DNA of 64,000 nt from CAZOOK01 sp964581385 (GCA_964581385.1 CAZOOK010000003.1:1-64000), one strand, 5' to 3'; shown: positions 19,634 through 28,926, numbered from the stretch's first letter. The notes: a model not told the origin generated them from the letters alone. Made by a program: numbers and translations.

Positions 19634-20494
19634 TTATCGGCCCGCATCAATATCGACTTGAATGTTGTCAATCAACCGTGTGGCCCCCATCCATGCTGCC
19701 GCAAGCACCCTGAAATGCCGTACCTCGCCCGTCGGAAGCGCCAGATCCGGCTTCCGTATGACTAGATACTGCGGACGGAAGCCTTGGCCAGCCAGTGCGG
19801 CGAGCTGCTCCGCGCCAATCGCCTCGAAATCCCGCCGTCCGCTGCGCAATGCCTCTGCGGCGACCTGCAGCGCCGCGTAGAGGCGCGCGGCATGCGCCCG
19901 CTCATCCCCAGTCAAATATTGATTGCGGGAGCTCAGCGCCAAGCCGTCGGCGGCGCGCAGGGTCGGTGCGCCCTCAATACGAATCGGTAGACCCAGATCG
20001 GAAGCCATGCGCCGGATCACTTGCAGCTGCTGGTAATCCTTCTCGCCGAATATGGCGACATCCGGCTGCACCAGATTAAATAAAATGTTGACGATGGTCG
20101 CCACGCCCTCAAAATGCCCCGGCCGGAACTCGCCTTCGAGGGGCTCAGTCAGTGGACCGGCGACACGAACGGTGGTCACGGGCGGATAGCCGTTCGGATA
20201 CACCTCCTCAACCGCCGGCGCGAACAGAATCCCCGTCCCTTCCGCTTCCAGCAGCTGCGCATCGACGTCGAGCGTGCGCGGATAGCGCGCAAAATCCTCA
20301 TTCGGTCCGAACTGCAAGGGATTGACGAATACAGTCGCGACCACCGCGTCCACCAGTCCGCGCGCGTACCGCACGAGACTCGCATGCCCGGCATGCAGAT
20401 TGCCCATCGTCGGTACCAGTCCAACGCTGCGGCCGGCAGAACGCAGCGCGCGCACTTCGGCACGCAGTTCCGCAACGCTATGGATCAACTTCAT
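19634..20494 (-). CDS. panC: pantothenate synthetase
   Basis: Joins pantoate and beta-alanine using ATP, the last step of pantothenate synthesis. The 286-residue protein has the nucleotidyltransferase HIGH-type motif in 'VPTMGNLHAGHASLV', 'FVNPLQFGPNEDFARYPR', 'FGEKDYQQLQVI' and the KMSKS-like 'LALSSRNQYLTGDER'. It lies 21 bases downstream of panB and is presumably in the pcnB-folK-panB-panC transcript. Confidence 0.96.
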   Translation of the reverse strand: MKLIHSVAELRAEVRALRSAGRSVGLVPTMGNLHAGHASLVRYARGLVDAVVATVFVNPLQFGPNEDFARYPRTLDVDAQLLEAEGTGILFAPAVEEVYPNGYPPVTTVRVAGPLTEPLEGEFRPGHFEGVATIVNILFNLVQPDVAIFGEKDYQQLQVIRRMASDLGLPIRIEGAPTLRAADGLALSSRNQYLTGDERAHAARLYAALQVAAEALRSGRRDFEAIGAEQLAALAGQGFRPQYLVIRKPDLALPTGEVRHFRVLAAAWMGATRLIDNIQVDIDAGR

Positions 20495-20515
20495 CGGGCG
20501 TTTCGCACCTTTTGC

Positions 20516-21340
20516 TTAGAAACAATGCTCCGGTGCCGGATAAGCGCCGCTTTTCACGGCATCGACATAAGCGCGTAGCGCCGATTCGATATCCGCGCCG
20601 CCCTTAGTGAAATCCTTGACGAATCGCGGCCGGCGCCCGAGCGTCACTTGCGGCGAAATATTCAGAATGTCATGCAACACGAGAATCTGCCCGTCGACGT
20701 GCGGACCGGCGCCGATGCCAATCACCGGCACGTGCGCTTGTTCGGTGATGCGCTTGCCAAGCACTGCCGGAACACATTCCACGAGCAGCAAATCGGCGCC
20801 CGCCTGTTCCAGCACCTTGGCGTCGCGCAGCATCTCCTCTGCCGCCGCTTCCTCACGCCCCTGCACCTTGAACGCACCCATTTTGTGGATCAATTGCGGC
20901 TGCAAGCCCAGATGTGCGCACACCGGCACGCCGCGCACGGACAAATACTCGACGATATCGGCCTGCTCGCGTCCACCTTCCAGCTTCACCATCTTCGCCC
21001 CACCTTCCTGCATCATGCGTTGCGAAGACTCCAGGGCGCGTTCGCGCGTCGCGTAGCTCAGGAAGGGCAGATCCGCGACCAGAAATGCGCGCTTCAGATA
21101 CGGCGCAACGCACTTCGAGTGATAGACAATGTGATCCACCGTTACCGGCGTAGTCGTGTTGCCGCCATGAAGGACCATGCCCATCGAATCGCCGATCAGC
21201 ACCAGATCCACCCCGACTCGATCCTCGATCAGCGCAAAACTCGCGTCGTAACAGGTCAGGCATGCAATCTTCTCGCGCACCGCACGCATGCGGCGCAGTT
21301 CTGCCATCTGGACAGGCACCTTAGGCTCTGGATTAGTCAT
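20516..21340 (-). CDS. panB: 3-methyl-2-oxobutanoate hydroxymethyltransferase
   Basis: Converts 2-oxoisovalerate to ketopantoate with methylene-tetrahydrofolate. The 274-residue TIM-barrel protein contains 'CYDASFALIEDRVGVDLVLI' with the following GDS, 'HLGLQPQ', and the general-base region 'LLLVECVP'. ATG at 21340 (MTNPEPKVPVQ) is preferred over a farther upstream start because it gives the usual family length. It lies between folK (about 100 bases upstream) and panC (21 bases downstream), the standard gammaproteobacterial order. Confidence 0.95.
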   Translation of the reverse strand: MTNPEPKVPVQMAELRRMRAVREKIACLTCYDASFALIEDRVGVDLVLIGDSMGMVLHGGNTTTPVTVDHIVYHSKCVAPYLKRAFLVADLPFLSYATRERALESSQRMMQEGGAKMVKLEGGREQADIVEYLSVRGVPVCAHLGLQPQLIHKMGAFKVQGREEAAAEEMLRDAKVLEQAGADLLLVECVPAVLGKRITEQAHVPVIGIGAGPHVDGQILVLHDILNISPQVTLGRRPRFVKDFTKGGADIESALRAYVDAVKSGAYPAPEHCF

Positions 21341-21446
21341 GGTCGCGGCGATCCGGGCTGAGTCGCGGACTATAGCTGGACGTGGCGGAGAGATAAAAGG
21401 CTGATACACCCGCCGCCGCGGACGCTGAGATCTGTCATGCGCGGGA

Positions 21447-21932
21447 TTAGTATTCGTACCAGTGAGTCAATCCCTCACTGCCCACCCGCGTCGCCCATTC
21501 GCGAATGGCACCGAATTCCCCAATAACCAGCGATGGCGCGATCTCGCACAAAGGAATCAGCACGAAGTTGCGAACCTGCATTTGGGGATGCGGCAGGGTC
21601 AGTTCCGGAGTGGTTATGACGACGCCGGCGACATGCAGTAGATCGAGATCAAGCACGCGCGGACCCCAGTGTTCGCCGCGCACGCGGCCGGCGGTGGTTT
21701 CGATCGCTTGCAGAGCGTGCAGCAGTTGCAGCGGCTCGATTTCGGTTTCGAGCGCGCAGACCGCGTTGCAGTAGTCCGGCTGGCCGGGCGGTCCGATCGC
21801 CGCACTGCGATACAACGACGAGCGCCGTAGCAGATTTACGCCGGGAATGCCGGCAATCTGCGACAGCGCCCTTTCGATTTGCCGCGGCGGATCGCCAAGG
21901 TTGGCGCCCAACGCGACGTAGGCTTCAGGCAT
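21447..21932 (-). CDS. folK: 2-amino-4-hydroxy-6-hydroxymethyldihydropteridine pyrophosphokinase
   Basis: Pyrophosphorylates 6-hydroxymethyl-dihydropterin in folate synthesis. The start at 21932 gives MPEAYVALGANLGDPPRQIE, matching the family N-terminus, and a 161-residue protein of usual length. The signature 'RWGPRVLDLDLL' is represented by 'HWGPRVLDLDLLHV', and 'LPHPQMQVRNFVLIPL' follows. Its ATG lies inside the last codons of pcnB (8-base overlap), so the two are translationally coupled. Confidence 0.94.
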   Translation of the reverse strand: MPEAYVALGANLGDPPRQIERALSQIAGIPGVNLLRRSSLYRSAAIGPPGQPDYCNAVCALETEIEPLQLLHALQAIETTAGRVRGEHWGPRVLDLDLLHVAGVVITTPELTLPHPQMQVRNFVLIPLCEIAPSLVIGEFGAIREWATRVGSEGLTHWYEY

Positions 21933-23247
21933 CGCCCGTCGAAGCCGGCGAACGCTTGCGGCCGCGTCCACCACGACGACGGCGCTTCTTCGCCGGACCC
22001 TCAGTCAGCGCTGAATCGCCGCCTTCCCCACCCGTCTCCGGTTCCGGCACCGGCGGCAGCACGCCCGCCTGCGCCTGCGTCCACCACTCGGCGAGCTCAT
22101 GCACGCCAGGCTCGCCGGCCTGGCCGCGCAACAGCAGAAAATCGTATGCGGCACGGAAACGTGGATGTGCGAGCAACCGCTTCGCGCGCGCGCCACGACG
22201 GCTTTCGAAACGCGGCTGCAGCAACCAGATTTCACGCATGGGAAGCGAGAACCGTTTCGGAATCACCACGCGCAGTGCCTGGCGGGCCAGCGCCTCGTCG
22301 GCTGACTGCGCCAGCGCGACCATCTCCGGATGTCCCTCCTGCGACTTCAGGTAGGCGAAGCGAAGGCGCACGGCTGGCCACAGCAGCGCCGCATAGAGAA
22401 AGGCCGGCGTCACGGATGCATCGCGTTCGAGGCGGGCGGCAGTGTTCAGCAGTGCCTGACGGATCAACTCCTGCGCGGCGACATCCTCGATCAGCGCGGT
22501 TTCGATGTCGGGAAACAGAATGCCGAACAGCCCGTGGCGCCGCAGTCCGTCAAAATTGGCAAAAGCCTGCTTGCTCAGCAGCAGCTTGACGATCTCGTCG
22601 AACAACCGTGCCGGCGGGATTTCGCCGAGTAGCGGCGCGAGTCGATGGATCGGCTTCGCCGCTTCGGGTGAGATCGCGAAGCCAAGTTTGCTGGCGATGC
22701 GGATCGCACGCAGCATGCGTACCGGATCTTCGCGATAACGCAGTTCCGGATCACCGATCAGGCGCAACCGACCGGCACGCAGATCGTCCACGCCGCCGGC
22801 AAAATCGACGATGGCAAAGTCGCGAATGTCGTAGTACAGCGCGTTGACGGTGAAATCGCGACGGAACGCGTCGGTTTCGAGGGTGCCGTAAACGTTGTCG
22901 GAAAGAATGCGCCCGGTCTCGTCGCGTTCGTGACTATCGGTGATCGGACCGCGGAAAGTGGCGACTTCGACAATCTCATCGCCCATGCGCACGTGTGCGA
23001 TGACGAAACGGCGCCCGACCAGCCGGCAGGAACGGAACGCCTTGCGAATTTCCTCTGGATGCGCGGAAGTGGCGACATCGAAATCCTTCGGTTGCAGGCC
23101 AGCGAGCAGATCGCGGACACCGCCGCCGACCAGATAAGCCTCATAGCCGGCGTCTTTTAGGGTATAGAGCACCTTGAGGGTGCCTGGTGAAATATCCTTG
23201 CGCGAAATTGGATGCTGTTCGCGGGGGATGCGGATAGGGTCGCTAAT
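21925..23247 (-). CDS. pcnB: poly(A) polymerase I, probable ATT start
   Basis: Adds 3' poly(A) tails that promote RNA decay. The polymerase head has 'AYLVGGGVRDLLAG' and the catalytic 'PKDFDVATSA'; the basic C-terminus 'KKRRRRGGRGRKRS' is typical of PcnB rather than a CCA-adding enzyme. The first ATG/GTG/TTG in frame is GTG at 23172, but that would cut inside the conserved N-terminus. The frame stays open upstream and encodes 'HPISRKDISPGTLK', conserved in PcnB, back to TGA near 23292. The only good start in that stretch is ATT at 23247, preceded by AGG eight bases away, giving 440 residues. E. coli pcnB is one of the few genes known to start at AUU, so I extend to ATT. It overlaps folK downstream. 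Confidence 0.85.
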   Translation of the reverse strand: MSDPIRIPREQHPISRKDISPGTLKVLYTLKDAGYEAYLVGGGVRDLLAGLQPKDFDVATSAHPEEIRKAFRSCRLVGRRFVIAHVRMGDEIVEVATFRGPITDSHERDETGRILSDNVYGTLETDAFRRDFTVNALYYDIRDFAIVDFAGGVDDLRAGRLRLIGDPELRYREDPVRMLRAIRIASKLGFAISPEAAKPIHRLAPLLGEIPPARLFDEIVKLLLSKQAFANFDGLRRHGLFGILFPDIETALIEDVAAQELIRQALLNTAARLERDASVTPAFLYAALLWPAVRLRFAYLKSQEGHPEMVALAQSADEALARQALRVVIPKRFSLPMREIWLLQPRFESRRGARAKRLLAHPRFRAAYDFLLLRGQAGEPGVHELAEWWTQAQAGVLPPVPEPETGGEGGDSALTEGPAKKRRRRGGRGRKRSPASTGDA

Positions 23248-23444
23248 AACGGATACCTGTTGTTGGATTTTGGCGACGAAAAGCCATGTGCATCACTTTT
23301 GAGTGACAATATGATACCTAGACCGCATCATGGACGCGCGGTTTTAACGCATATTTCCGTAGATCGAGGCGGATTGCGACAACTCCAGCGGGAGCAGTCT
23401 TAATCGACGGCCTCGACGCGAAAGGATTTGCATGGAGGAGGATT

Positions 23445-25595
23445 ATGGACGGACCGATGCCGATGGTGTTCGGCAACACGGGATTCCTGCCGCACGGGCA
23501 TTGCTTCTTATGGACCCCGGTTTTGCTGTGGGAGTACGTCGGTGCGGATGCGCTGATCGGCCTTTCCTACTACACCATCCCGATGGCCCTGCTGTATTTC
23601 GTGCGCAGGCGCGCGGATCTCCAGTTCGACTGGATATTCGTGATGTTTTCGGCGTTCATCTTTGCCTGCGGCACCACCCATTTTCTTTCGATCTGGACGA
23701 TCTGGCATCCGGACTACTGGCTCGATGCCGGGGTCAAGGTGGCAACCGCGGCAATTTCCGCGGCGACCGCCATCCGCCTATGGCCGCTGATCCCGCAGGC
23801 CATCCGCATTCCCACCCCGTCGCAGTTTCGCGCTGCGATTGACAGGCTGGAGATCGAGATCGCGGAACGCCGAAAAGCCGAGGAGGCCGTTGCGCACATC
23901 AATCACACCCTGGAGCAACGTGTCGCCGAACGCACCGTCGAGCTGGAAACGGCCAATCGCCAGCTACAAGTCGAAATCGCGTCGCGCATTCGGGCCGAAC
24001 AGATCGTACGTGACAGCGAACAGCGTTTCCGCTCGCTGGTATTGGCCAGCTCGGAGCTGGTATGGCGCACCGATACGGAAGGCAATTTGACATGGACACA
24101 GCCTGATCTGCAGCAGTACACCGGCCGCAGTGATGATCCGCAAATCATGGCGAAGGACCAATGGGAGGCTTTCGTTCATCCTGATGACTTGCCGCGACTG
24201 ACGCAGACTTGGCAGGAAGCCCGGAGCACGGCCGTTCACTGGAAGGCCGAATTCCGCATTCGGCGCCCGGATGGCGATTGGGGCTACGTATCGTCGCGTG
24301 CGGTACCGATCATGGACAGCGAAGGGCGCATTCAGGAGTGGATCGGCCTGAGCATCGATATCACCGAGAGACAGAATGCGCGCAACGAAGCGCTCAAGCT
24401 CAACGAGCAGCTGGAACGGCTGATCCAGGTCGTGCAAAGCCTTGCCAGCGCACGCACGCTGACCAGCATGGCCGAGATCGTCACCGCCGCCGCCCGCGCA
24501 CTGGCCATCGCCGACGGAGCCACCCTCAACCTGCGCGACCAAAACGAGATGTGCTGCATCGCCGAGGACGCCAGTGTGACGCAATGGGTGGGACAGCGCT
24601 TCGCGCTCGACGCGTCGGCCAGCGGCTGGGTCATCCTGAACCGGCAGCCGGCCATCATTGCCGACGTCGCCGCGGGCTCTTCGGTGCCCATCGCTGCTTA
24701 CCGCGAGGGCTTCGTCAAGAGTTTGATCACGGTTCCGATCCGGGCCGTTGATCCCATCGGCACCATCGGGGTCTATTGGGCGCAATCGCACGCGCCCACT
24801 GAGCAGGAAGTGCAGCTGTTGCAAACGTTGGCTGATGCGGCAGCGATCGCCATGGAAAATATCCGTTATTACGATGAACTGGAATGGCGAGTCACCGAGC
24901 GCACCGCGCAACTAGCGGCGGTGAACCGGGAGCTGGAAACCTTCACCTACTCCGTTTCCCATGATTTGAAAGCTCCCCTGCGTGGAATCGAGGGGTTCAG
25001 CCGCCTGCTGCTTCAAGACCACTCCGAAAGTCTCAATGAGGAAGGACGGGGTTTTCTGCAACATATCCAGCGAGGCATCCAGCAGATGGGGCAACTGATT
25101 CAGGATTTGCTGGATTACTCCCGTATTGAGCGGCGCGCGCTCAAATCCAGCAAGGTCAACATCAAATCTCTGGTCCAACATATTGTCGACGCAAATGAAA
25201 ACAGAGCGAGAAAGCATGGCGCCGAAATCCACATCGAGCTGCCTGATGCCGAGGTCACCGCCGATGCGGACGGACTCGCGGTGGCAATACGCAATCTCGT
25301 CGATAACGCGCTTAAATTTTCGCGTACAAAGCCGAAATCCGAGATTAAGATCGGTGGGAAGTGGGAGGAGGATCGTTTCGTATTTTGGGTGCGGGACAAC
25401 GGCATTGGCATCGACATGAAGTTCCACGAACGGATATTTGAAATCTTCCAGCGACTGCACCGGGCCGAGGACTATCCCGGCACCGGCATCGGCTTGGCCA
25501 TGGTTCGCAAGGCGATGCAACGCATCGGGGGAAATGTGCGCGTGGACAGCCAACCCGGCACGGGAAGCACCTTTTATCTGGAGATTCCGCGATGA
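23445..25595 (+). CDS. ethylene-receptor-like sensor histidine kinase (ETR1-type membrane domain, PAS, GAF, HisKA, HATPase)
   Basis: A 716-residue hybrid-free membrane sensor kinase. Three N-terminal helices (about 34-53, 62-85, 92-115) form an ETR1-type ethylene-binding domain: Asp35, Tyr42, Ile45, Pro46, Ile72, Cys75 and His79 match ETR1 Asp25, Tyr32, Ile35, Pro36, Ile62, Cys65 and His69 at one constant offset of ten. Cys65/His69 are the Cu(I) ligands that bind ethylene in ETR1. A coiled coil (about 125-190), PAS (about 195-305) and GAF (about 325-475) lead to HisKA with phospho-His506 in 'SVSHDLKAPLRG', then a HATPase with N box 'NLVDNALKFS', G1 'DNGIGI' and G2 'GTGIGLAM'. GGAGGAGG at 23434-23441 supports the start. 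The stop overlaps the next gene by 4 bases (ATGA). Confidence 0.92.
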   Translation: MDGPMPMVFGNTGFLPHGHCFLWTPVLLWEYVGADALIGLSYYTIPMALLYFVRRRADLQFDWIFVMFSAFIFACGTTHFLSIWTIWHPDYWLDAGVKVATAAISAATAIRLWPLIPQAIRIPTPSQFRAAIDRLEIEIAERRKAEEAVAHINHTLEQRVAERTVELETANRQLQVEIASRIRAEQIVRDSEQRFRSLVLASSELVWRTDTEGNLTWTQPDLQQYTGRSDDPQIMAKDQWEAFVHPDDLPRLTQTWQEARSTAVHWKAEFRIRRPDGDWGYVSSRAVPIMDSEGRIQEWIGLSIDITERQNARNEALKLNEQLERLIQVVQSLASARTLTSMAEIVTAAARALAIADGATLNLRDQNEMCCIAEDASVTQWVGQRFALDASASGWVILNRQPAIIADVAAGSSVPIAAYREGFVKSLITVPIRAVDPIGTIGVYWAQSHAPTEQEVQLLQTLADAAAIAMENIRYYDELEWRVTERTAQLAAVNRELETFTYSVSHDLKAPLRGIEGFSRLLLQDHSESLNEEGRGFLQHIQRGIQQMGQLIQDLLDYSRIERRALKSSKVNIKSLVQHIVDANENRARKHGAEIHIELPDAEVTADADGLAVAIRNLVDNALKFSRTKPKSEIKIGGKWEEDRFVFWVRDNGIGIDMKFHERIFEIFQRLHRAEDYPGTGIGLAMVRKAMQRIGGNVRVDSQPGTGSTFYLEIPR

Positions 25596-26023
25596 CTACA
25601 GCACTGGAACAGAAGCCACTACTCTTGGTTGAAGACAATCCGATGGATGTCGAGCTGACCCTGCGCGCGTTTAAGAAACACAATCTGCGCAACCCGGTGG
25701 TCGTTGCCCGCGACGGTGAGGAAGCAATGGCCCATGTGGACGGGTGGATCGCCGGCGCGCCCAAACCGGTAGTGATTCTTCTCGATCTGAAACTTCCCAG
25801 AGTCGACGGCCTCGATGTGCTGGCGAAGATCAAATCGACGCCGGAAATCCGCGAGATTCCCGTTGTCGTACTCACGTCCTCGAAGGATAGTCGCGATATA
25901 CAGACGGCCTATCAGATCGGCGCCAATTCCTACATCGTGAAGCCGGTCGACTTCGAAAAATTCCTCGATGTGGCGAACCAGGTGCAGTCGTACTGGTGCG
26001 TCATCAACGAAAATTGTCCCTAA
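25592..26023 (+). CDS. single-domain response regulator (Rcp1/CheY-like)
   Basis: A 143-residue stand-alone receiver. The acidic pair is Glu14/Asp15 (LLLVEDNP), the phospho-acceptor is Asp65 (ILLDLKLPRVDG), the Thr/Ser switch is in 'VVVLTSSKD', and Lys is in 'SYIVKPVDF'. There is no output domain. The longer alpha3-beta4 region is that of the Rcp1 family that partners phytochrome-like and ethylene-receptor-like kinases. ATGA overlap with the kinase gene, and TAATG overlap with the next gene, indicate tight translational coupling, so it is the probable direct phospho-acceptor of the upstream kinase. Confidence 0.93.
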   Translation: MTTALEQKPLLLVEDNPMDVELTLRAFKKHNLRNPVVVARDGEEAMAHVDGWIAGAPKPVVILLDLKLPRVDGLDVLAKIKSTPEIREIPVVVLTSSKDSRDIQTAYQIGANSYIVKPVDFEKFLDVANQVQSYWCVINENCP

Positions 26024-28926
26024 TGCGAATCCTCTACGTCGAAGACTATCCCGGCGACGCCGAACTGATCCGGCATACGCTCGCCGGAGAACGGGCTTTT
26101 GACGCCATTGAAGTGGTGCCAACGCTTGCCAGCGCGTATGAGCGCCTGAAGACGCCGGAATGCTTCGATCTGGTCCTGTGCGACATGCGGCTGCCCGACG
26201 GCAATGGTCTTGAGCTGCTGGCGCATGTCCGCCGCGAAAGATTGCCCCTGGCTTTCGTGATTCTCACCGGCGCAAGCGAGGAGGATAGCGTGATCAACGC
26301 GCTGCGCGACGGTGCCGACGACTATGTATTCAAGCGCGACGAGGACCTGCGCAGCCTGTCACGGACGTTGCAGGCGGCACTCGCACGCTACCGCGAGGAC
26401 ACGGCTCGGCAGACGCGGCAATTGCGGATCCTTTATGTGGATCACGACCCGACGGATATTGAGCTGACCTGCCGGCGGTTTGCAGGACACGCGCCTTATT
26501 TCCGGATCGATACCTGTGGTACCGGCGATGCCGCCATTGAAAAGCTCCGTTCCTGCAAAGATGAGGTTCCGTGGGATCTGCTGTTGCTGGATCATCACGT
26601 GGCCGGCTGCAATGGCCTGGATATCGCCAAACGAGTGCGCAACGAACTGCGGCTGGATCTGCCGATCGTGCTGATTGCCAATGAAGGTGCGGGTCAGATT
26701 GCTGTGCAAGCCCTGCGGCTCGGCATCTCTGAATGTATCGTCAAGCATCCGGGCTATCTCGATCTGCTTCCCGCCACGCTGGAAAAAGCGATCGACCAGG
26801 CGCAGCTGCGGCGACAGGCAACCGCGCTGCGCGCGCGCACGCACCAGCTCAACCATATGCTCGCGGCGCACCCGAGCGTGCTGTTCTGGCTCCGGTATGT
26901 CGACAATCAGATCGTCGAACCTGCACTCTGGGTCAGTGACAACATGCCCGATGTGCTCGGCTACACCAAAGTCGAAGAAATTGACCGGAGGTGGATGTGG
27001 GAGCGCCTCACGCCCGCCGAAAAAGAGCGCTATCTGAAGGGGCGCAAGCGGCTCTTTGATACGGGACGCAGTGAACAAGATATCCGCTTCCAGCATAAGA
27101 ACGGCCGCGTGCTGTGGATCCGTATCGATGCCCGCATTACCAAGCGCGGCCCCGACAATAGCGGCGAGCTCATCACCACCTGGACCGACATTACCGAGCA
27201 CAAGGAAGCGGAACTGCGCCTCGCCGAAAGCGAAGCAAAATATCGCCTGATCGCGGAATCGATGGAAGACGTCATCTGGCAGACCTCGCTGGACCTGGTT
27301 TACATCTACGTGACGCCCTCCGTGGAACGGCAGCTCGGATATAAGCCGGAGGAAATGATCGGTCACTCCATATTTGACTTTGTGCCCGATGATCTCAAAG
27401 CCGCGGTAAAAAAACGCGTCGCCGATGGAGAAGCTGCTCGCGCCAGCGGCAATCCGTGGCCCACCCAGAGTCAGGAATACAGGCAGGTCACAAAAGACGG
27501 CAAGCGGGTGTGGATCGAAACCAGAGCCACCGCCATCATGTGCGACGGCAAGGTGGTGGCTTATCAGGGCGTGAGCCGCGACGTCACCGCCCGCAAGACG
27601 CTCGAAGAGCGCATGAATTTTCTGACTCACAACGATCCGCTCACCGGCCTGCCCAACCGGCGACTGTTCGAAATCCACCTCGAACACACATTGGAAGCGG
27701 CACACGGTTATGGACAAAAAGTGGCGATCCTGCTGATCGACCTCGACCATTTCAAGACCATCAACGACAGCCTCGGCCACACCGTCGGCGACGAGTTGCT
27801 GAAAAAGGTGGCGGAACGACTGGCGTCTGCACTGCGTTCACGGGATACCCTCGCCCGTCTTGGCGGCGATGAGTTCGGCGTTCTGCTCCCGCATCTCGAT
27901 AATATCGACGAGGCGAGTCATGTCGCGCAGGATCTGCTCGAAGCGCTGGATCATGTCATGACGCTGCCCAATGGCAGTGAACTGGATATCGGCGCCAGCA
28001 TCGGCATCAGCCTGTTTCCCGATCACGCCCTGAATGCCGGCGAGCTGATCCAATACGCAGATACTGCTCTATATCGTGCGAAGGCCGAGGGCCGGCGCAT
28101 GTTCCGCCACTTCACCGAGGAATTGACGCATGCCGCGCGCGAACGGCTGAGCCTCGAATCCAACCTGCGGCACGCAATCGAACGCGAGGAATTGGAGGTT
28201 TACTACCAGCCGATCGTCGACATCCGCAGCGGCCGCATCGTCGGTGCCGAAGCGCTGCTGCGCTGGCATGGCCCCGACGGCCATATCGTCATGCCGGACC
28301 GTTTCATCCCGATCGCAGAGGAATCCGGACTGATCCTGCCGATCGGCGAGTGGGTGCTGAAAACCGCCTGCGCGCAGGTACAGCGATGGAATGCCACGGG
28401 TCCGCAAACACTGTTTATGACGGTAAATCTGTCGCCACGCCAGTTCTCCCAGCGCGATCTGGCCGAACGCATCCAGGCCATCCTCAATGAAACGAAGCTG
28501 AATCCGGCCTTGCTCGAACTCGAAATCACCGAAAGCGCGCTGGTGCCCGAGGGCGAGCACGCCGGTGTTTTGCTAGAACGCCTGAAGGCGACGGGCGCCA
28601 GTCTGGCCATTGACGATTTCGGTACCGGCTACTCATCGCTGGCATACCTGCAACGCTTCCCGTTCGATACGCTGAAAATCGACAAGCGCTTCGTGCAGAA
28701 TGTTACCGAGCGCAAGGACGATACCGTCATCGTCACCTCGATCATCCGCCTGGCTCAGTCGCTGAATTTCTCCCTGCTCGCGGAAGGCGTCGAAACCAAG
28801 GAGCAGCTCAATTTTCTGCGTACGCATGGCTGCGACCTGTATCAGGGATTCCTGCGCAGCAAAGCAGTGACGGCAGAAGAATTCGCCCGCCTGCTCGCAG
28901 TGCGTTCGACTGACGCAGCCGCATAA
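26023..28926 (+). CDS. REC-REC-PAS-PAS-GGDEF-EAL bifunctional cyclic di-GMP regulator
   Basis: A 967-residue cytosolic protein. REC1 (about 1-120) has Glu7/Asp8 and phospho-acceptor Asp54. REC2 (about 132-255) keeps Asp in 'LLLLDHHVAG' and Lys in 'CIVKHPG'. Two PAS domains (about 280-395 and 400-525) follow. The GGDEF domain has the intact signature near 613-617 and an RxxD inhibitory site (RSRD) five residues before it. The EAL domain has EALLRW, 'VNLSPRQF', 'LEITES', DDFGTG, 'LKIDKRF', 'AEGVET' and 'YQGFL', all intact. The protein can in principle both make and degrade c-di-GMP, with two phosphorylation inputs. The start at 26023 overlaps the stop of the upstream receiver gene (TAATG); a farther upstream in-frame start lies inside that gene. 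Confidence 0.93.
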   Translation: MRILYVEDYPGDAELIRHTLAGERAFDAIEVVPTLASAYERLKTPECFDLVLCDMRLPDGNGLELLAHVRRERLPLAFVILTGASEEDSVINALRDGADDYVFKRDEDLRSLSRTLQAALARYREDTARQTRQLRILYVDHDPTDIELTCRRFAGHAPYFRIDTCGTGDAAIEKLRSCKDEVPWDLLLLDHHVAGCNGLDIAKRVRNELRLDLPIVLIANEGAGQIAVQALRLGISECIVKHPGYLDLLPATLEKAIDQAQLRRQATALRARTHQLNHMLAAHPSVLFWLRYVDNQIVEPALWVSDNMPDVLGYTKVEEIDRRWMWERLTPAEKERYLKGRKRLFDTGRSEQDIRFQHKNGRVLWIRIDARITKRGPDNSGELITTWTDITEHKEAELRLAESEAKYRLIAESMEDVIWQTSLDLVYIYVTPSVERQLGYKPEEMIGHSIFDFVPDDLKAAVKKRVADGEAARASGNPWPTQSQEYRQVTKDGKRVWIETRATAIMCDGKVVAYQGVSRDVTARKTLEERMNFLTHNDPLTGLPNRRLFEIHLEHTLEAAHGYGQKVAILLIDLDHFKTINDSLGHTVGDELLKKVAERLASALRSRDTLARLGGDEFGVLLPHLDNIDEASHVAQDLLEALDHVMTLPNGSELDIGASIGISLFPDHALNAGELIQYADTALYRAKAEGRRMFRHFTEELTHAARERLSLESNLRHAIEREELEVYYQPIVDIRSGRIVGAEALLRWHGPDGHIVMPDRFIPIAEESGLILPIGEWVLKTACAQVQRWNATGPQTLFMTVNLSPRQFSQRDLAERIQAILNETKLNPALLELEITESALVPEGEHAGVLLERLKATGASLAIDDFGTGYSSLAYLQRFPFDTLKIDKRFVQNVTERKDDTVIVTSIIRLAQSLNFSLLAEGVETKEQLNFLRTHGCDLYQGFLRSKAVTAEEFARLLAVRSTDAAA

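Noticed and set aside
26359..27780. Open frame of 473 codons on the minus strand within the REC-PAS-GGDEF-EAL gene
   Set aside because: Antisense shadow; the plus-strand domains are unambiguous.
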